64,000 bases of DNA from the NCBI GenBank assembly GCA_905480335.1, contig CAJQPY010000028.1, forward strand, positions 1 through 64,000, read 5' to 3'. The notes beneath the pieces were generated by a model that did no database searches, was not told where the DNA came from, and saw only the letters and a program-made list of their open reading frames with translations. The stretch's first letter is position 1, and each line of letters opens with the position of its first letter. Origin of the DNA: an uncultured Ilumatobacter sp. (GTDB lineage: Bacteria; Actinomycetota; Acidimicrobiia; Acidimicrobiales; Ilumatobacteraceae). The position numbers and the translations under genes were made by a program. Positions 8,381 through 16,622 of the stretch are shown here, piece by piece.

Positions 8381-9759
8381 GCGTCGCGTAGCGCGGCGTA
8401 GCGATCGCGAACGTCACTTCCGTCCACGCCGTCGACAGCCGCACCGACACCCAGTCCCCAGCGATGTTGAATGACCGCATGCTCCACTTGTTCCAGCACC
8501 GCCGCTGCCTGCACCGCTGCGCCGGTGGCGACGGCTTCCTCGGCGTTGGAGACGACAACCGACATTCCGGCCAGGCCCGCAACGACCTTCTGAACGGCGA
8601 GCGATCGCGCACCGCCGCCGACGAGCACCAATCGTCCGGTGACGTCAGCGTGACCGCGAAGCGCATCGAGACCGTCAAGTAGCCCGCACGCCACTCCGTC
8701 GACCGCAGCGCGGGCGAACTGCTCCCGGGTCACATCCGAGCGAAGTCCGGTCATTGAACCTGTCGACGACGGTCGGTAAGGCGTTCGTTCACCATCGAAG
8801 TACGGCAGCAGGATGGGCCCTCCGCGATCGGCGGCAAGCGCCAGCCGATCGAATTCGTCGTGGTCCACTCCGAGCAGATGGCGGATCGCTTCGAGGACTT
8901 TGGCTGCGTTCGACGTGCATACGAGCGGGAGAAAGCGACCGGTCGCGTCGGCGAAGCCGGCGACCGATCCACTTGGGTCGGCAGTCGGAGTTGACGACAC
9001 GGCTGAAACCGTTCCCGACGTCCCGATCGACATCATTACGTCGCCGGGCAGAAGGCCGACGCCTAGTGCTGCGGCCATGTTGTCACCGGTGCCCGGAGCG
9101 ACCACCGAGCCGTTCCATTCTCCTGCACGATCCATTGGGCCGAGCACCGTGGGAACAGCAGAAGTCCAATCACGCTGAGGGTCGACGATCTCGAGTACGT
9201 CGTAGCGATAGTCGCCGGTCGACGGCGACCAATACCCTGTCCCGGAGGCATCGCCGCGGTCCGTCGTGTACAGTCCGGTTAGTCGGTGCGTGAGGTAGTC
9301 GTGTGGCAACATTACCCGTGCCAGACGCCGCCATTGATCAGGATGTTTTCGGTGCAGCCACGAGAGCTTCGTAATCGTGAACGCGGCGACCGGAACGCTG
9401 CCGATCGCATCGGCCCAGGCCGCTTCGGATCCCAGTTGCTCGATCAGCCACCCGGCGTCAGCTTCCGATTCGGTGTCGTTCCAGAGCTTGGCCGGATGTA
9501 CCGGCCGGTCGTCTAAGTCCAGTGCCACCATGCCGTGCTGCTGTCCGCCGATTGCGATGGCCGCCACCACAGGTGATCCGGCCGCCTGCCATGCCTCGTC
9601 GAAGGCACGCGTCCATGTACTCGGATCTTGTTCGCTGCGCGGCGGCGTAACGACTGGGTGGGATTCGTGCGCCGTCGCTACCACCTCGCCGGATGCGAGG
9701 TCGCGAATCTCAACTTTGGTGCTCTGGGTGCTGGAGTCGACGCCGGCGACGAGAGTCAT
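8377..9759 (-). CDS. xylB: Xylulokinase (FGGY family)
   Basis: FGGY carbohydrate kinase of 460 residues, expected to phosphorylate D-xylulose to xylulose 5-phosphate. It begins LVAGVDSSTQSTKVEI (phosphate-1 motif) and has IGGQQHGMVALD as in xylulokinases, LPHDYLTHRLTG, the catalytic-Asp region PYFDGERTPYRP and the late LVLVGGGARS. No xylose isomerase is present in the window, so the substrate rests on family resemblance. It is upstream of and overlaps the J-domain gene. Confidence 0.87.
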   Translation of the reverse strand: MTLVAGVDSSTQSTKVEIRDLASGEVVATAHESHPVVTPPRSEQDPSTWTRAFDEAWQAAGSPVVAAIAIGGQQHGMVALDLDDRPVHPAKLWNDTESEADAGWLIEQLGSEAAWADAIGSVPVAAFTITKLSWLHRKHPDQWRRLARVMLPHDYLTHRLTGLYTTDRGDASGTGYWSPSTGDYRYDVLEIVDPQRDWTSAVPTVLGPMDRAGEWNGSVVAPGTGDNMAAALGVGLLPGDVMMSIGTSGTVSAVSSTPTADPSGSVAGFADATGRFLPLVCTSNAAKVLEAIRHLLGVDHDEFDRLALAADRGGPILLPYFDGERTPYRPSSTGSMTGLRSDVTREQFARAAVDGVACGLLDGLDALRGHADVTGRLVLVGGGARSLAVQKVVAGLAGMSVVVSNAEEAVATGAAVQAAAVLEQVEHAVIQHRWGLGVGAAVDGVDGSDVRDRYAALRDA

Positions 9760-9768
9760 GCGACGAAG

Positions 9769-10416
9769 CTAATCCGCCAAATCGTCCTGGCCCTCGGCCC
9801 AGGCCGCAGGCTCACCCCATTGGTCATCGAACACGATCTCACGGAGTGGCTTGCGGCGAAGCGGTCCATGGTGTCCCTCGGGAACGCCGAGGGTGATGCA
9901 CGCCGACAATCCAACGTGTTCCGGGATCGCTAACAGTTGACGGAGTTCGGCTTCGACGCCGAGGTGCCACATTGTGAGCGCCCCACCGTAGCCATGTGCT
10001 CGAGCGGCCAGCAAAAGGTTCTGACACGCCGGGTATACCGACGCACCCTCCATCGCATTGGGAGCTCGATATCGGTCAAGGCATACGAGGATCACTACCG
10101 GAACGCGTTCGAAGCGGTCAACGTACCGCTGCATCGAGTCGGCGAACCTGCTGGCGCGGTACCCATCGCTTGCCCGCTTTGCCGCCCAACCGGCGCGGAA
10201 TGCTGTGCCAAGCACCGATTTTGCTTCCCGTGCGGCGGATCCGTCCCTTAGCACAAGAAATCGAAACGGTTGCCGATTCGACCCGGACGGCGCCCGGCCG
10301 GCGTGCCACAGGATCGACCTGAGATCGTCTAAATCGACCGATTCATCGGTATAGCGGCGGATCGAGCGAGTGGTCGCAAGTCCTTCAAGCAGATCGACTG
10401 CTGCCTTCGCCTCCAC
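9769..10416 (-). CDS. Nitroreductase-family flavoprotein
   Basis: 215-residue FMN-dependent nitroreductase-fold protein. ATTRSIRRYTDESVD at the N-terminus and GRAPSGSNRQPFRFLVL are the FMN-phosphate-binding hallmarks. GASVYPACQNLLLAARAHG and LGVPEGHHGPLRRKPL complete the family pattern. The frame stays open far upstream, but that stretch is antisense to livK. The GTG at 10416 begins just before the homology and has TACGGT 8 nt upstream. Substrate unknown. The second nitroreductase-fold protein (42846) is not closely similar. Confidence 0.82.
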   Translation of the reverse strand: MEAKAAVDLLEGLATTRSIRRYTDESVDLDDLRSILWHAGRAPSGSNRQPFRFLVLRDGSAAREAKSVLGTAFRAGWAAKRASDGYRASRFADSMQRYVDRFERVPVVILVCLDRYRAPNAMEGASVYPACQNLLLAARAHGYGGALTMWHLGVEAELRQLLAIPEHVGLSACITLGVPEGHHGPLRRKPLREIVFDDQWGEPAAWAEGQDDLAD

Positions 10417-10424
10417 GGCAAATG

Positions 10425-10430
10425 ACCGTA
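10425..10430 (-). promoter_or_regulatory. Putative -10 element (TACGGT), leaderless
   Basis: Reads TACGGT on the minus strand, 8 nt before the GTG at 10416 of the nitroreductase gene. Confidence 0.4.
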
Positions 10431-10435
10431 GTGCT

Positions 10436-10464
10436 TTGTGACAAGTCAAAACCACGCGTAGGCT
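10436..10464 (+). promoter_or_regulatory. Putative sigma-A promoter of livK
   Basis: TTGTGA at 10436 and TAGGCT at 10459, 17 nt apart. They lie 59 nt upstream of the livK ATG, which has its own strong AGGGGGAG Shine-Dalgarno at 10507-10514. livK is thus a leadered gene, unlike many neighbours. Confidence 0.4.
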
Positions 10465-10522
10465 CTCGTCACCTGAATATTCGGGCAATCCCGCCCGCAT
10501 TTGCACAGGGGGAGAAATCAAA

Positions 10523-11866
10523 ATGCAGAAAGCACGCGTGAAGCGCGTCGGCGCCCTGCTCGTGGGACTCTCGCTCGTTGCGGCCGCATGCGGCAGCGAC
10601 GACGACGGGTCAGCCACGACCGAGGCCCCGTCCACCGAGGCCCCATCCACCGAGGCCCCGTCAACTGAAGCCCCATCCACCGAAGCCCCATCCACCGAGG
10701 CCCCATCGGACGCCGGAGACCAGCTCGTGCTCGGCGGGCTTCTCCCCGAGACCGGCAACCTTGCGTTCCTCGGCCCGCCTGAGATCGCTGGAGTCGAACT
10801 TGCGGTTGAAGATGTCAATGCAGCTGGTGGCGTACTCGGACAGCCCGTCGTATATCTTCCCGGCGACTCGGGAGATAACGGTGAGGTTGCCAACGCGACA
10901 GTTGACCGTCTTCTCGCTGAGGACGTTGACGGATTCATCGGAGCTGCGAGCTCGGGTGTCTCCCTGACCGTGATCGACAAGATCACTCAGGCAGGCAAGG
11001 TTCACTTCAGCCCGGCAAACACCTCACCAACGTTCACCGACTACGACGACAACGGCCTGTACTTCCGTACGGCGCCCTCCGACGTCGTGCAGGGTGCCGC
11101 ACTCGCTGACATCCTGATTGCCGACGGCAATGCCTCGGCGACGTTCCTCGTTCTGAACGATGCCTACGGCACCGGATTGCTCGAGTACACGAAGGGACCC
11201 TTCGAGGCTCAGGGTGGCGTTGTTGATGCAGAGAACATCTACGACCCGAAGGCAGAGAACTTCGACGACGTCGTTGCAGTTGCCGTCGAAGCTGGTTCTG
11301 ATGCAATCGTGATCATCGGGTTCGACGAGACCTCCAAGATCCTCACGGGTCTTATCGAGGCTGGCGTCGGACCGACGAGCGACACCAACGTGTACGGCGT
11401 TGACGGCAACATGGGCAACGCACTTGCGGAGGCCTTCGACGATCCCACAGTCCTCGCCGGGATGAAGGGCACCCTTCCCGGGGTTGACGTCGAGGGTGAA
11501 CTCGAGGCCTTCCGTGATCAGTTGCTCGGGGTTGACCCAGATCTCGTTGACTTCTCGTACGCCGCTGAGTCGTACGACACCGTGGTCATCATGTCACTTG
11601 CAGCCACCGTCGCCGGCTCTACCGATGGCGTTGCCATGGCTGCGGAGATCAACGACGTGACTCGTGGCGGCGAAAAGTGCACTAGCTACGCCGAGTGCTT
11701 GCCGCTCGCCGAGGCTGGTACGGACTTTGACTATGACGGGGTCTCGGGTCCGTTGGAGTTCCGCGACGAGGGTGAGCCGACACAGGCCTCAATTCTCACG
11801 CTGGAATTCGATGATCAAGGTGTGATCTTCGTTGCCGGTTCGGTTCAGGGTTCGGTCGAGGTCTGA
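10523..11866 (+). CDS. livK: Branched-chain amino acid-type ABC transporter substrate-binding lipoprotein
   Basis: Periplasmic-binding-protein-like lipoprotein (447 residues) that captures branched-chain amino acids or related compounds and delivers them to LivHM. The N-terminus has a charged start, a hydrophobic core and the lipobox VAAACG, with Cys23 as the lipidated residue. A Thr/Glu/Ala/Pro/Ser repeat linker follows (six TEAPS units). The type I fold then runs from LVLGGLLPETGNLAFLG. Strong Shine-Dalgarno AGGGGGAG, spacing 8. It converges on the livHMGF operon 620 bp away and ends in a strong hairpin terminator. True ligand unknown; the family also binds amides, urea and aromatics. Confidence 0.87.
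   Translation: MQKARVKRVGALLVGLSLVAAACGSDDDGSATTEAPSTEAPSTEAPSTEAPSTEAPSTEAPSDAGDQLVLGGLLPETGNLAFLGPPEIAGVELAVEDVNAAGGVLGQPVVYLPGDSGDNGEVANATVDRLLAEDVDGFIGAASSGVSLTVIDKITQAGKVHFSPANTSPTFTDYDDNGLYFRTAPSDVVQGAALADILIADGNASATFLVLNDAYGTGLLEYTKGPFEAQGGVVDAENIYDPKAENFDDVVAVAVEAGSDAIVIIGFDETSKILTGLIEAGVGPTSDTNVYGVDGNMGNALAEAFDDPTVLAGMKGTLPGVDVEGELEAFRDQLLGVDPDLVDFSYAAESYDTVVIMSLAATVAGSTDGVAMAAEINDVTRGGEKCTSYAECLPLAEAGTDFDYDGVSGPLEFRDEGEPTQASILTLEFDDQGVIFVAGSVQGSVEV
10619..10708 (+). repeat. Six tandem 15-bp units encoding TEAPS
   Basis: Direct in-frame repeat ACCGAGGCCCCATCC with third-position variants, encoding (TEAPS)x6 straight after the lipidated Cys region of livK. It is a flexible spacer lifting the binding domain off the membrane. 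Simple repeats of this kind can change copy number by slippage without breaking frame. Confidence 0.9.
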
Positions 11867-11907
11867 TCCTCTGGGTCAAACCGTAGAAACGAACTAAGAA
11901 TCACTGG

Positions 11908-11937
11908 AACGGCCCGGAGCTTCAGCTCCGGGCCGTT
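11908..11937 (+). terminator. Hairpin terminator after livK
   Basis: Perfect 13-bp stem AACGGCCCGGAGC / GCTCCGGGCCGTT with a TTCA tetraloop, 42 nt after the livK stop. Only a short T run (GTTTCG) follows, as is common in actinobacteria. The symmetry lets it act in either direction. Confidence 0.8.
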
Positions 11938-12486
11938 TCGCGTCCCGGCGGCCACGCCGCTTTGCCGTGCTCACTCATCTCGCTACAAATAAACACAGGC
12001 ATCAGATGTGTGGGCGGAACGACCCTGGCGAGCGTTAACTCGTCAAACTCATCAGCGCAAACGAGCCATAGCAGGTGGCGAACACAAGGTCAGCCTGCAC
12101 TCCGTACCATGCACCTATTGGCGCAAAGTGGCCGTTGGAATACGTCGACTGCCACAGCAGGCCTTGACCCGTCCAACCTCTCATGAGTGTTGCCGATCAG
12201 GAACCGTTACCGAGGATTGACCTCCAGCAGCGCCGTCCGGCACTTACCCGACGAACAGTGAGATACGACGACGAAAAGCGGTCAACGTTGAAAAGCTGTT
12301 CAACTCTGAGACAGCCTGCTGCCAGTACAAGGCTTAGACGTCGACTTGAAATCGGGACCTGTGCATGCGACCTAATGCCGTATTAGTCAACGAAACTGCC
12401 CATTCCCTCAGTCACAAAACAGGGTCGACCTTTGGCAACGGCCCGATTCGACGTCTAGCAGGAGTCTGAACGGCACGACCCTGCGG
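11938..12486. other. 550-bp region with no recognisable gene
   Basis: Lies between the livK terminator and the livF stop. Short open frames exist on both strands (for example 12008-12220 and 12183-12386 on +), but none has a Shine-Dalgarno or a recognisable protein. I saw no tRNA, SRP, tmRNA or RNase P signature. It could be decayed coding sequence or a spacer between convergent units. Confidence 0.6.
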
Positions 12487-13269
12487 TCACTCTTGGTGAT
12501 CTTTGACCAAGGTACCGAGATACAGTTCGATAACTTTCGGGTCCTTCAGCAGTTCGGCACCCGTACCGGTGTAGGCGTTCGCACCCTGGTCGAGCACGTA
12601 ACCACGATCACAGATCTGAAGACAGCGACTCGCGTTTTGTTCGACCATCACGATCGATACACCGGCCTTATTGATCGCATGACAGCGAATGAAAACCTCG
12701 TCTTGAAGTGCTGGAGAGAGACCAGCAGACGGTTCGTCAAGTAAAAGCACTGTCGGGTCCATCATAAGTGCGCGACCCATAGCGAGCATCTGACGCTCGC
12801 CGCCAGACAAGGATCCAGCACGCTGTCCAGCACGCTCAACGAGGCGCGGGAACATCTCACCGACAACCTCGTAGCGATCAGCAAAAATCTTCGGTTGCAG
12901 ATACACCCCCATCTCGAGGTTCTCGACAACCGTCAACGCCGGAAAGACATTCTCGTTTTGCGGTACGTACCCGATCCCACGGCTGACCAGTGAATGAGCC
13001 TTCATGTTCGTGATGTCTTCGCCACGCAGGCGAACTTTGCCGTTTCGGATGTTTACCAATCCGAACATCGACTTCACTAGCGTCGATTTTCCAGCACCAT
13101 TGGGCCCGATAATCCCGACGAGTTCACCTTCGTCGAGGGTCAAACCACAGTCGTTAAGAATGTTGACGCCCGGGATGTACCCTGCTGTCAGCGAATCGGC
13201 TTCCAGGAGTGGCGCCTCGACGGCCGATGCCGCTGCCACCTCTGTGTCGTCCAAGTTGTTGTCGGTCAT
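12487..13269 (-). CDS. livF: Branched-chain amino acid ABC transporter ATP-binding protein LivF
   Basis: One of the two ATPases of the uptake system. The 260-residue protein has Walker A GIIGPNGAGKST, signature LSGGERQ, Walker B LLLDEPSAGLSP and the LivF-type YVPQNENVFPALTVVENLEMG. The open frame runs to 13404, but the ATG at 13269 overlaps the livG stop by one base (TGATG) and precedes the homologous region. The first about 20 residues are a short variable extension. Last gene of ctaA-livH-livM-livG-livF. Confidence 0.93.
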   Translation of the reverse strand: MTDNNLDDTEVAAASAVEAPLLEADSLTAGYIPGVNILNDCGLTLDEGELVGIIGPNGAGKSTLVKSMFGLVNIRNGKVRLRGEDITNMKAHSLVSRGIGYVPQNENVFPALTVVENLEMGVYLQPKIFADRYEVVGEMFPRLVERAGQRAGSLSGGERQMLAMGRALMMDPTVLLLDEPSAGLSPALQDEVFIRCHAINKAGVSIVMVEQNASRCLQICDRGYVLDQGANAYTGTGAELLKDPKVIELYLGTLVKDHQE

Positions 13270-14219
13270 CAGGATCCTTCGCCCAGATCGAGCGCCGAGT
13301 CGTGGCTTGAGCCGAGATAAGCGTCGACAACAGCCTGGTTTTGGCCGATGGAACCAGGCGGTCCTTCGGCAATGATCTTGCCCTCGGCCATCACGATGAC
13401 CCAATCACTGATTTCCTGCACCATGTCCATGTCATGCTCGACGAAAAGGACGGTCATCCCACGGTCGCGAAGGCCAGTTACGTGGCCGAGTAACGACTGT
13501 GTGAGCGCTGGATTGACACCCGCCATCGGCTCATCGAGCATGACCATCTCTGGTTCAACCATGAGCGCACGAGCCATCTCCAGAAGTTTGCGCTGGCCAC
13601 CCGAGAGCGTGCCTGCGAACTGGTCTCTCATATGCTCCATCTTGAAGTGGACAAGCAGCTCGTCCGCCCGGGATTCGATCTCGTTCTCCTGTTTACGCCA
13701 GAGGACTGGAAGGACCGAGGCAAACAGCGATTCCCCTCTCTGGTCGGTAGCGCCCAACTTCATGTTCTCAATTACCGTCATCTTCGACAGCGCTTTCGTC
13801 AATTGGAACGTGCGCACCATGCCGTAACCGGCGATTTTGTGCGCCGGCACCTTGTCAATCGCCTGGCCGTTGAAGAGTCGCGAACCGGTGTCAGGAGTAT
13901 CAAAGTTCGTCAGCAGATTGAAAAGCGTTGTCTTCCCCGCACCGTTGGGGCCAATCAGCGCAGTGATCACACCCCGCTGCACCTCCACATGGTCGACATC
14001 GACCGCTGTCAGGCCCCCAAAGCGGCGAACCACGTTGTCAGCAACCAAGATCGGGTCCGGCTTCGACGCTCCCGGTTCCCAAGGCACCTCGGAAAGTGCG
14101 GACCTGGCCGCGGCGACGTCGACATCAAACATGGGGAGCGCATGCGCTGGATGCGGGGCATGGGACTTTGGACCCGCTTCGGGGACCAATGCGTCATGCT
14201 TTGCGAATTCATCGGTCAT
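13269..14219 (-). CDS. livG: Branched-chain amino acid ABC transporter ATP-binding protein LivG
   Basis: Second ATPase of the LivFGHM importer, 316 residues. Walker A is ALIGPNGAGKTT, signature LSGGQRKL, Walker B MVMLDEPMAGVNP, and the H-loop is in LFVEHDMDMV. The LivG-type RTFQLTKALSKMTV is present. It has an unusual N-terminal extension of about 65 residues, rich in Pro, His and Ala, before the ABC fold starts at VADNVVRRFGG. LivG proteins normally start within a few residues of the fold. The ATG at 14219 overlaps livM by 11 nt. Confidence 0.92.
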   Translation of the reverse strand: MTDEFAKHDALVPEAGPKSHAPHPAHALPMFDVDVAAARSALSEVPWEPGASKPDPILVADNVVRRFGGLTAVDVDHVEVQRGVITALIGPNGAGKTTLFNLLTNFDTPDTGSRLFNGQAIDKVPAHKIAGYGMVRTFQLTKALSKMTVIENMKLGATDQRGESLFASVLPVLWRKQENEIESRADELLVHFKMEHMRDQFAGTLSGGQRKLLEMARALMVEPEMVMLDEPMAGVNPALTQSLLGHVTGLRDRGMTVLFVEHDMDMVQEISDWVIVMAEGKIIAEGPPGSIGQNQAVVDAYLGSSHDSALDLGEGS

Positions 14220-15243
14220 CGAGGGCCATCTCTTCCTTGTTGCCGAAGATGCCTTGCGGTCTGAACGCGGCCAATAGCACCAGGCCGAGACCAACGATCA
14301 TGAATCGGACTTGACCGACTTGCGTTCCACTCATAAACGAACTCGGTATATAGTCGTTCTCCACGAGTTGTCGCAGAACCGTGTCGGAGGAGTCGAGTAC
14401 GGCATAGAGCAGCGCCGCTCCGACAAGGGGGCCGAACACCTTTCCGGCACCTCCCAGAATCAAAGCCACCCACACAAAAAATGTGACATCGGTGATGAAG
14501 TTGTCAGGTTGCGCCACGGAGAAGCCGACCGCTCGAACCATGCCACCTACCGCTCCGAACATGCCACCAAGAATCAGCGCCTGCATTTTGTATGAGTAGG
14601 CATTCTTTCCGAGACTGCGCGCAGCGTCCTCGTCTTCGCGAATTGCCTTTAAAACGCGACCCCAAGGACTCCGAACAAGCAGCCAGCAAATGGTGGTACC
14701 GATGGCCAAGATCGTCCACCCGACAAGCACAAGGAAGAACTGGTTGCCGGTGAACAGATTGAAGAAATACCGGCCTGTTGTAGAGAACGGACTGAGGTCG
14801 TAGAACGTGCCGCTGAAGCCGGTCAGACCGTCAGACGAGCCCGTAAGCCAGTCAAACCGTGGAGATCGCGCAACGATGCGAAAAATTTCAGCGACCGCAA
14901 TTGTGACGATTGCTAGATAGTCCGCCCGTAGGCGAAGTGTCGGTATGCCCATAACGAGGGCGAACAAAATAGGAAAGACAACCACCGCCGTGAACACGCC
15001 AACCCAGAACAACGTCGTCTCCGACATGTTGAGCCCGGTGTTCTCGTTCAGCCGCGGGCCAACGGTCGCTACCATCATGGCAAGACCGTAGGCGCCGGCC
15101 GCCATAAAAACGGCCTGTCCAAAGTTCAGCAGACCTGTGTAGCCAAAGTGCAGATTCAGGCCAATGGCCGCAAGAGCGAATACGATGAAGCGTTCGCCGA
15201 TTAGGCCACGGAACAGGCTTTCAATGATTGCTTGGTAGTCCAT
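14209..15243 (-). CDS. livM: Branched-chain amino acid ABC transporter permease LivM
   Basis: Integral membrane permease of 344 residues with about eight to ten hydrophobic segments. The LivM hallmarks are ALAAIGLNLHFGYTGLLNFG near the N-terminus and SPWGRVLKAIREDEDAARSLG in the cytoplasmic loop that contacts the ATPases. It pairs with LivH to form the channel. It lies 9 nt downstream of livH and overlaps livG. Confidence 0.93.
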   Translation of the reverse strand: MDYQAIIESLFRGLIGERFIVFALAAIGLNLHFGYTGLLNFGQAVFMAAGAYGLAMMVATVGPRLNENTGLNMSETTLFWVGVFTAVVVFPILFALVMGIPTLRLRADYLAIVTIAVAEIFRIVARSPRFDWLTGSSDGLTGFSGTFYDLSPFSTTGRYFFNLFTGNQFFLVLVGWTILAIGTTICWLLVRSPWGRVLKAIREDEDAARSLGKNAYSYKMQALILGGMFGAVGGMVRAVGFSVAQPDNFITDVTFFVWVALILGGAGKVFGPLVGAALLYAVLDSSDTVLRQLVENDYIPSSFMSGTQVGQVRFMIVGLGLVLLAAFRPQGIFGNKEEMALDDR

Positions 15244-15252
15244 GGAGCTTCC

Positions 15253-16611
15253 TTATCCAATTCGTTCCGACCGTCCGAGCAGGCCCTGCGGCCTGATCAG
15301 GAGGATGAGGATCAGCGCAACGAGCGCTCCGACGTTCTTCATGTCGCCGGGCAAGATCAGGGTTGAAAGCTGGATGAACAAGCCAGCGATGATGCTGCCG
15401 AGCAGCGCGCCGTACGCCGTTCCCAAGCCCCCGAGTGTCACGCCAGCAAACATCAGCAGCAAAAGGCGGAAGCCCATTTCCCAGTTGATGTTCTCGGTCA
15501 TGCCGAACATCACTCCGCCGAGCCCAGCAAGTGCGGAACCGATGATCCAGACGAGGCGGATGACCTTCTCGACGTCGATACCAGACGATTCGGCAAGGTC
15601 GCGGTTGTCCGCAACCGCACGCATTGCCTTGCCCGCTCGGGTCTTCTGCAGTGCGAGGCCGACGCAGACCAGAATCAGCGTGACGAACACCATGATGAAG
15701 AGATCCTTTTTCAGGATCGTAAAGATGCCAAAATCGATTGATTGACCAATTCTAAAGTCGCGGTAGAACCCGGCTCGCCCGCCAAATTGGTAGAGCAGGA
15801 TGTAGCGCACGAATATCGAGAATCCAATCGATACGACGAGTGCTGCAATGAGGCTGGCTCCGCGCTTGCGTAACGGTTTCCAGACGCCTTCGTTAAAAGC
15901 GAAACCGAGCACTCCGGTAACGAGAACCGCCATGACAGCACCAAAGGCGAGCGAGGTCATCCAATCGCCGAGCCAATCTAGGTGCCACGTGACGTTAAAC
16001 AAATAGGCCACCATCGCTCCGATGGTCACCATCTCGCCGTGGGCGAAGTTTGTGAGGCCAGTCGTGCCATAGATTAACGACAGCCCGATCGCACAGATAG
16101 CAATGATCAAGCCAAGTTTCAGACCATCAACTGTGAGCTGCGCTACACGGTTGGTGTTGTTGTCGCTCGCTTCGCGCTCTCCAAGGGGAAACAGCGTGTT
16201 CTTATTCGTGTTGGGCTGGACCTCAATCCCCTCCAAGGGATTCTTTTCAGGGTTCCGAAGCGCATTGCCCTCAGGGAGCGTGGCCTCGACTAATTCGACC
16301 GAGTAGACCCCGGAACTCGGAAGGTCGACGCGCCAGACGCCCTCGGCGTCCGACTCGGCCGTGCCGACCTCACTGCCACCGGCGTCAAGGACGATGAACG
16401 TCACGCCCTCGAGAAAGATCTTCTCACCATCTTCGCCCTTGGTCTGAAGCGTGCCCCCGATCGACTCAGTTGCCCCTTCCGACCCGCCCTCGTCCTCTTG
16501 GGCAAACGCCGGACCGCCGAGAGCTACGAGCCCAAGCAGCGCCACGACGGCACCGAGGATGAGACGCAGCCAGGCAGGCTGCACCGTTGGTGTCAGGTTC
16601 GCAGAGCGCAC
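15253..16611 (-). CDS. livH: LivH permease fused to a signal peptide and an extracytoplasmic domain
   Basis: 452 residues from the GTG at 16611. Residues about 1-37 are a signal peptide (hydrophobic LILGAVVALLGLVALGG, cleavage near AFA/QED). An acidic linker follows, then about 52-145 look like a carboxypeptidase-regulatory/SpaA-type beta-sandwich (GVTFIVLDAGGSEVG, GVWRVDLPSSGVYSVEL). The canonical LivH permease begins at about 155 (LKLGLIIAICAIGLSLIYG, GLTNFAHGEM) and ends LLIRPQGLLGR. Ordinary LivH has only the permease (about 290-310 residues). The extra domain would face outside, near the binding protein. The frame is open to 16743, but that overlaps ctaA. Start uncertain (GTG 16611 or 16584). 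Confidence 0.87.
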   Translation of the reverse strand: MRSANLTPTVQPAWLRLILGAVVALLGLVALGGPAFAQEDEGGSEGATESIGGTLQTKGEDGEKIFLEGVTFIVLDAGGSEVGTAESDAEGVWRVDLPSSGVYSVELVEATLPEGNALRNPEKNPLEGIEVQPNTNKNTLFPLGEREASDNNTNRVAQLTVDGLKLGLIIAICAIGLSLIYGTTGLTNFAHGEMVTIGAMVAYLFNVTWHLDWLGDWMTSLAFGAVMAVLVTGVLGFAFNEGVWKPLRKRGASLIAALVVSIGFSIFVRYILLYQFGGRAGFYRDFRIGQSIDFGIFTILKKDLFIMVFVTLILVCVGLALQKTRAGKAMRAVADNRDLAESSGIDVEKVIRLVWIIGSALAGLGGVMFGMTENINWEMGFRLLLLMFAGVTLGGLGTAYGALLGSIIAGLFIQLSTLILPGDMKNVGALVALILILLIRPQGLLGRSERIG

Positions 16612-16622
16612 GGGTCGGTACT

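Noticed and set aside
10619-10708. 15-bp repeats as a CRISPR-like array
   Set aside because: No spacers; in-frame coding repeat of a lipoprotein linker.
10417-10986. Upstream 190 codons of the nitroreductase frame
   Set aside because: Antisense to livK, including its repeat; the GTG at 10416 starts just before the homology and has a -10 element.
12008-12220. 70-codon frame in the livK-livF gap
   Set aside because: No ribosome site, no homology, basic random-like composition.
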